From NCBI RefSeq assembly GCF_000332215.1, contig NZ_ALWB01000009.1:1-49310 (forward strand): DNA of 49,310 nt, read 5' to 3'. Source of the stretch: Pseudanabaena biceps PCC 7429 (GTDB taxonomy: Bacteria > Cyanobacteriota > Cyanobacteriia > Pseudanabaenales > Pseudanabaenaceae). The position numbers and the translations under genes are program-made. Positions 48,296 through 49,310 of the stretch are shown one piece after another. How positions within the stretch are numbered: position 1 is the stretch's first letter; each line of letters starts with the position of its first letter. The notes beneath the pieces are model-generated. The model was not told the origin of the DNA and made no database searches. It worked only from the letters and a program-made list of their open reading frames with translations.

Positions 48296-49310
48296 GACTT
48301 AGGTTTCTGCTTCATAGCACCAGCCTTCCGAGATTTGCTCTCTTCAGGTCTTACAGTCGCTCCACAGACATTAACCGCAAGCCCTGCGGCAAGAATATTT
48401 TTTGCAGCATTTACATCTCTATCGTGATGCGTACTGCACTTAGGACAATCCCACTCTCTGACATTTAAAGGCAACTTATCCACAACATAACCGCAATCTC
48501 CACACCTTTTAGAGCTAGGAAACCAACGATCAATTTTGACAAAAGTACGACCATACCAGTTGCACTTATATTCCAGTTGCCTGACTGTTTCACCCCAACT
48601 AGCATCACTAATCGAGAGAGCGAGTTTTCTATTTTTGACCATATTCTTCACAGACAAATCTTCGACTGCAATCACTTGGTTTTCACGAACCAGTCGAGTT
48701 GTCAACTTGTGAAGGAAATCAAGCCGAGCATCGCTAATTGCTGCATGAACTTTAGCGACCTTCAATCTAGCTTTGTGGCGATTATTAGATCCTTTCTTTT
48801 TCCTGCTAAGCGCTTTCTGTACTTTACGCAATTTACGGCGCTTAGCTTTGAATGTTTTAGGATTGGCAATCTTTTCGCCATTACTTAAAGCCATCAGGCT
48901 AGTAATGCCCAAATCCAAGCCAATTTGATTAGGAGATTCAGGTAATGTTTCGATTACGACATCAACTAGCAAAGATACAGTCCACCGTCCAGAGGGCGAG
49001 AGTTTCACCGTAATTGTTGATGGCTCTGCACTTTCAGGAAGTTCACGACTCCAACGGATATCCAAAGGTTGAGAACATTTAGCCAAAAATACTTTGCCAT
49101 CTTTCCACTTGAAAGCAGCCTTGGTAAACTCAGCACTCCCACCGTGATGTTTTTTCTTGAAGTTGGGATATTTTGCCCGTCCTGCGAAGAAATTAGTAAA
49201 CGTGGATTGTAAATGTCTTAGCCCTTGCTGTAACGGCACACTGCTAACTTCATTAAGAAATTGCAAGTCCTCTTGCTTCTTCCAACTGGTTAGCATTGTT
49301 GAGGTTTCAG
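48292..49310 (-). CDS. tnpB: TnpB RNA-guided nuclease of IS605/IS1341 family (5' end beyond window)
   Basis: At least 339 codons of an intact TnpB; the frame is open to the window edge, so the true start lies outside. Numbering from the Met at 49296: RuvC Asp128 (IGLDLGITSLMALSNGEK), RuvC Glu212 (IAVEDLSVKNMVKN), a zinc ribbon with Cys265, Cys268, Cys284 and Cys287, and RuvC-III Asp294 (HDRDVNAAKNILAAG). All catalytic residues are present, so the nuclease is probably active. The C-terminal tail is basic (SRKAGAMKQKPKS). No tnpA is in the visible part. Confidence 0.93.
   Translation of the reverse strand, partial: ETSTMLTSWKKQEDLQFLNEVSSVPLQQGLRHLQSTFTNFFAGRAKYPNFKKKHHGGSAEFTKAAFKWKDGKVFLAKCSQPLDIRWSRELPESAEPSTITVKLSPSGRWTVSLLVDVVIETLPESPNQIGLDLGITSLMALSNGEKIANPKTFKAKRRKLRKVQKALSRKKKGSNNRHKARLKVAKVHAAISDARLDFLHKLTTRLVRENQVIAVEDLSVKNMVKNRKLALSISDASWGETVRQLEYKCNWYGRTFVKIDRWFPSSKRCGDCGYVVDKLPLNVREWDCPKCSTHHDRDVNAAKNILAAGLAVNVCGATVRPEESKSRKAGAMKQKPKS

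Overview
The window is chromosomal DNA of a cyanobacterium, most likely a filamentous Pseudanabaena-like species; the genus is my inference from repeat style and gene mix. The evidence is dense HIP1-type octamers (GCGATCGC) throughout, the NDH-1 subunit gene ndhS, the sensor kinase gene nblS/hik33, a PSII high-light-acclimation radical SAM gene, DUF1830, DUF3326 and a GUN4 domain. No rRNA, tRNA, CRISPR array or prophage was seen.

Layout. 0.3-2 kb: a tight ndhS / OmpA-like / ribonuclease Z operon. 2-6 kb: a secreted beta-helix/SPOR protein, a small acidic protein and thiC under a TPP riboswitch. 6-8.4 kb: two Uma2-family genes flanking a small exported protein, then cobU. 8.5-13 kb: a TetR regulator, a small protein and a MacA/MacB-type efflux set (adaptor, permease, ATPase), with GTAAGT/ACTTAC palindromes in front of both the regulator and the adaptor. 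13-24.5 kb: an accessory block of loosely spaced genes (zinc-ribbon proteins, TPR protein, thiopurine methyltransferase, TetR, DUF6745-like/SMI1 fusion, membrane protein, M19 dipeptidase, GST/HxlR pair) separated by copies of a dispersed multi-module repeat. 24.7-36 kb: a CBS/PAS histidine kinase, a degenerate flavoprotein, a membrane GTPase, Uma2, the radical SAM gene, DUF1830, an MBOAT acyltransferase and DUF3326. 36-40.4 kb: two toxin-antitoxin modules (yefM-yoeB and vapBC) flanking a livG-like ATPase, then a protein with two RNase III domains fused to GUN4, a decayed Rpn gene and another Uma2. 40.4-48 kb: nblS, a divergent membrane-anchored protein, radC, a Spy-like protein, a coiled-coil tail-anchored protein and a YARHG/SH3 Ser/Thr kinase. 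48.3 kb to the edge: a TnpB running off the window.

The most interesting object is the gene at 37941-39359. It has a first RNase III domain that has lost its metal ligands, a second RNase III domain that keeps them, and a full GUN4 domain where a dsRNA-binding domain would normally sit. The second theme is the intergenic DNA. It is packed with near-perfect hairpins whose arms differ between copies yet stay paired, including three ~100-bp MITE-like units with TACCAA/TTGGTA ends and three 24-bp-stem/3-nt-loop elements with compensatory changes.
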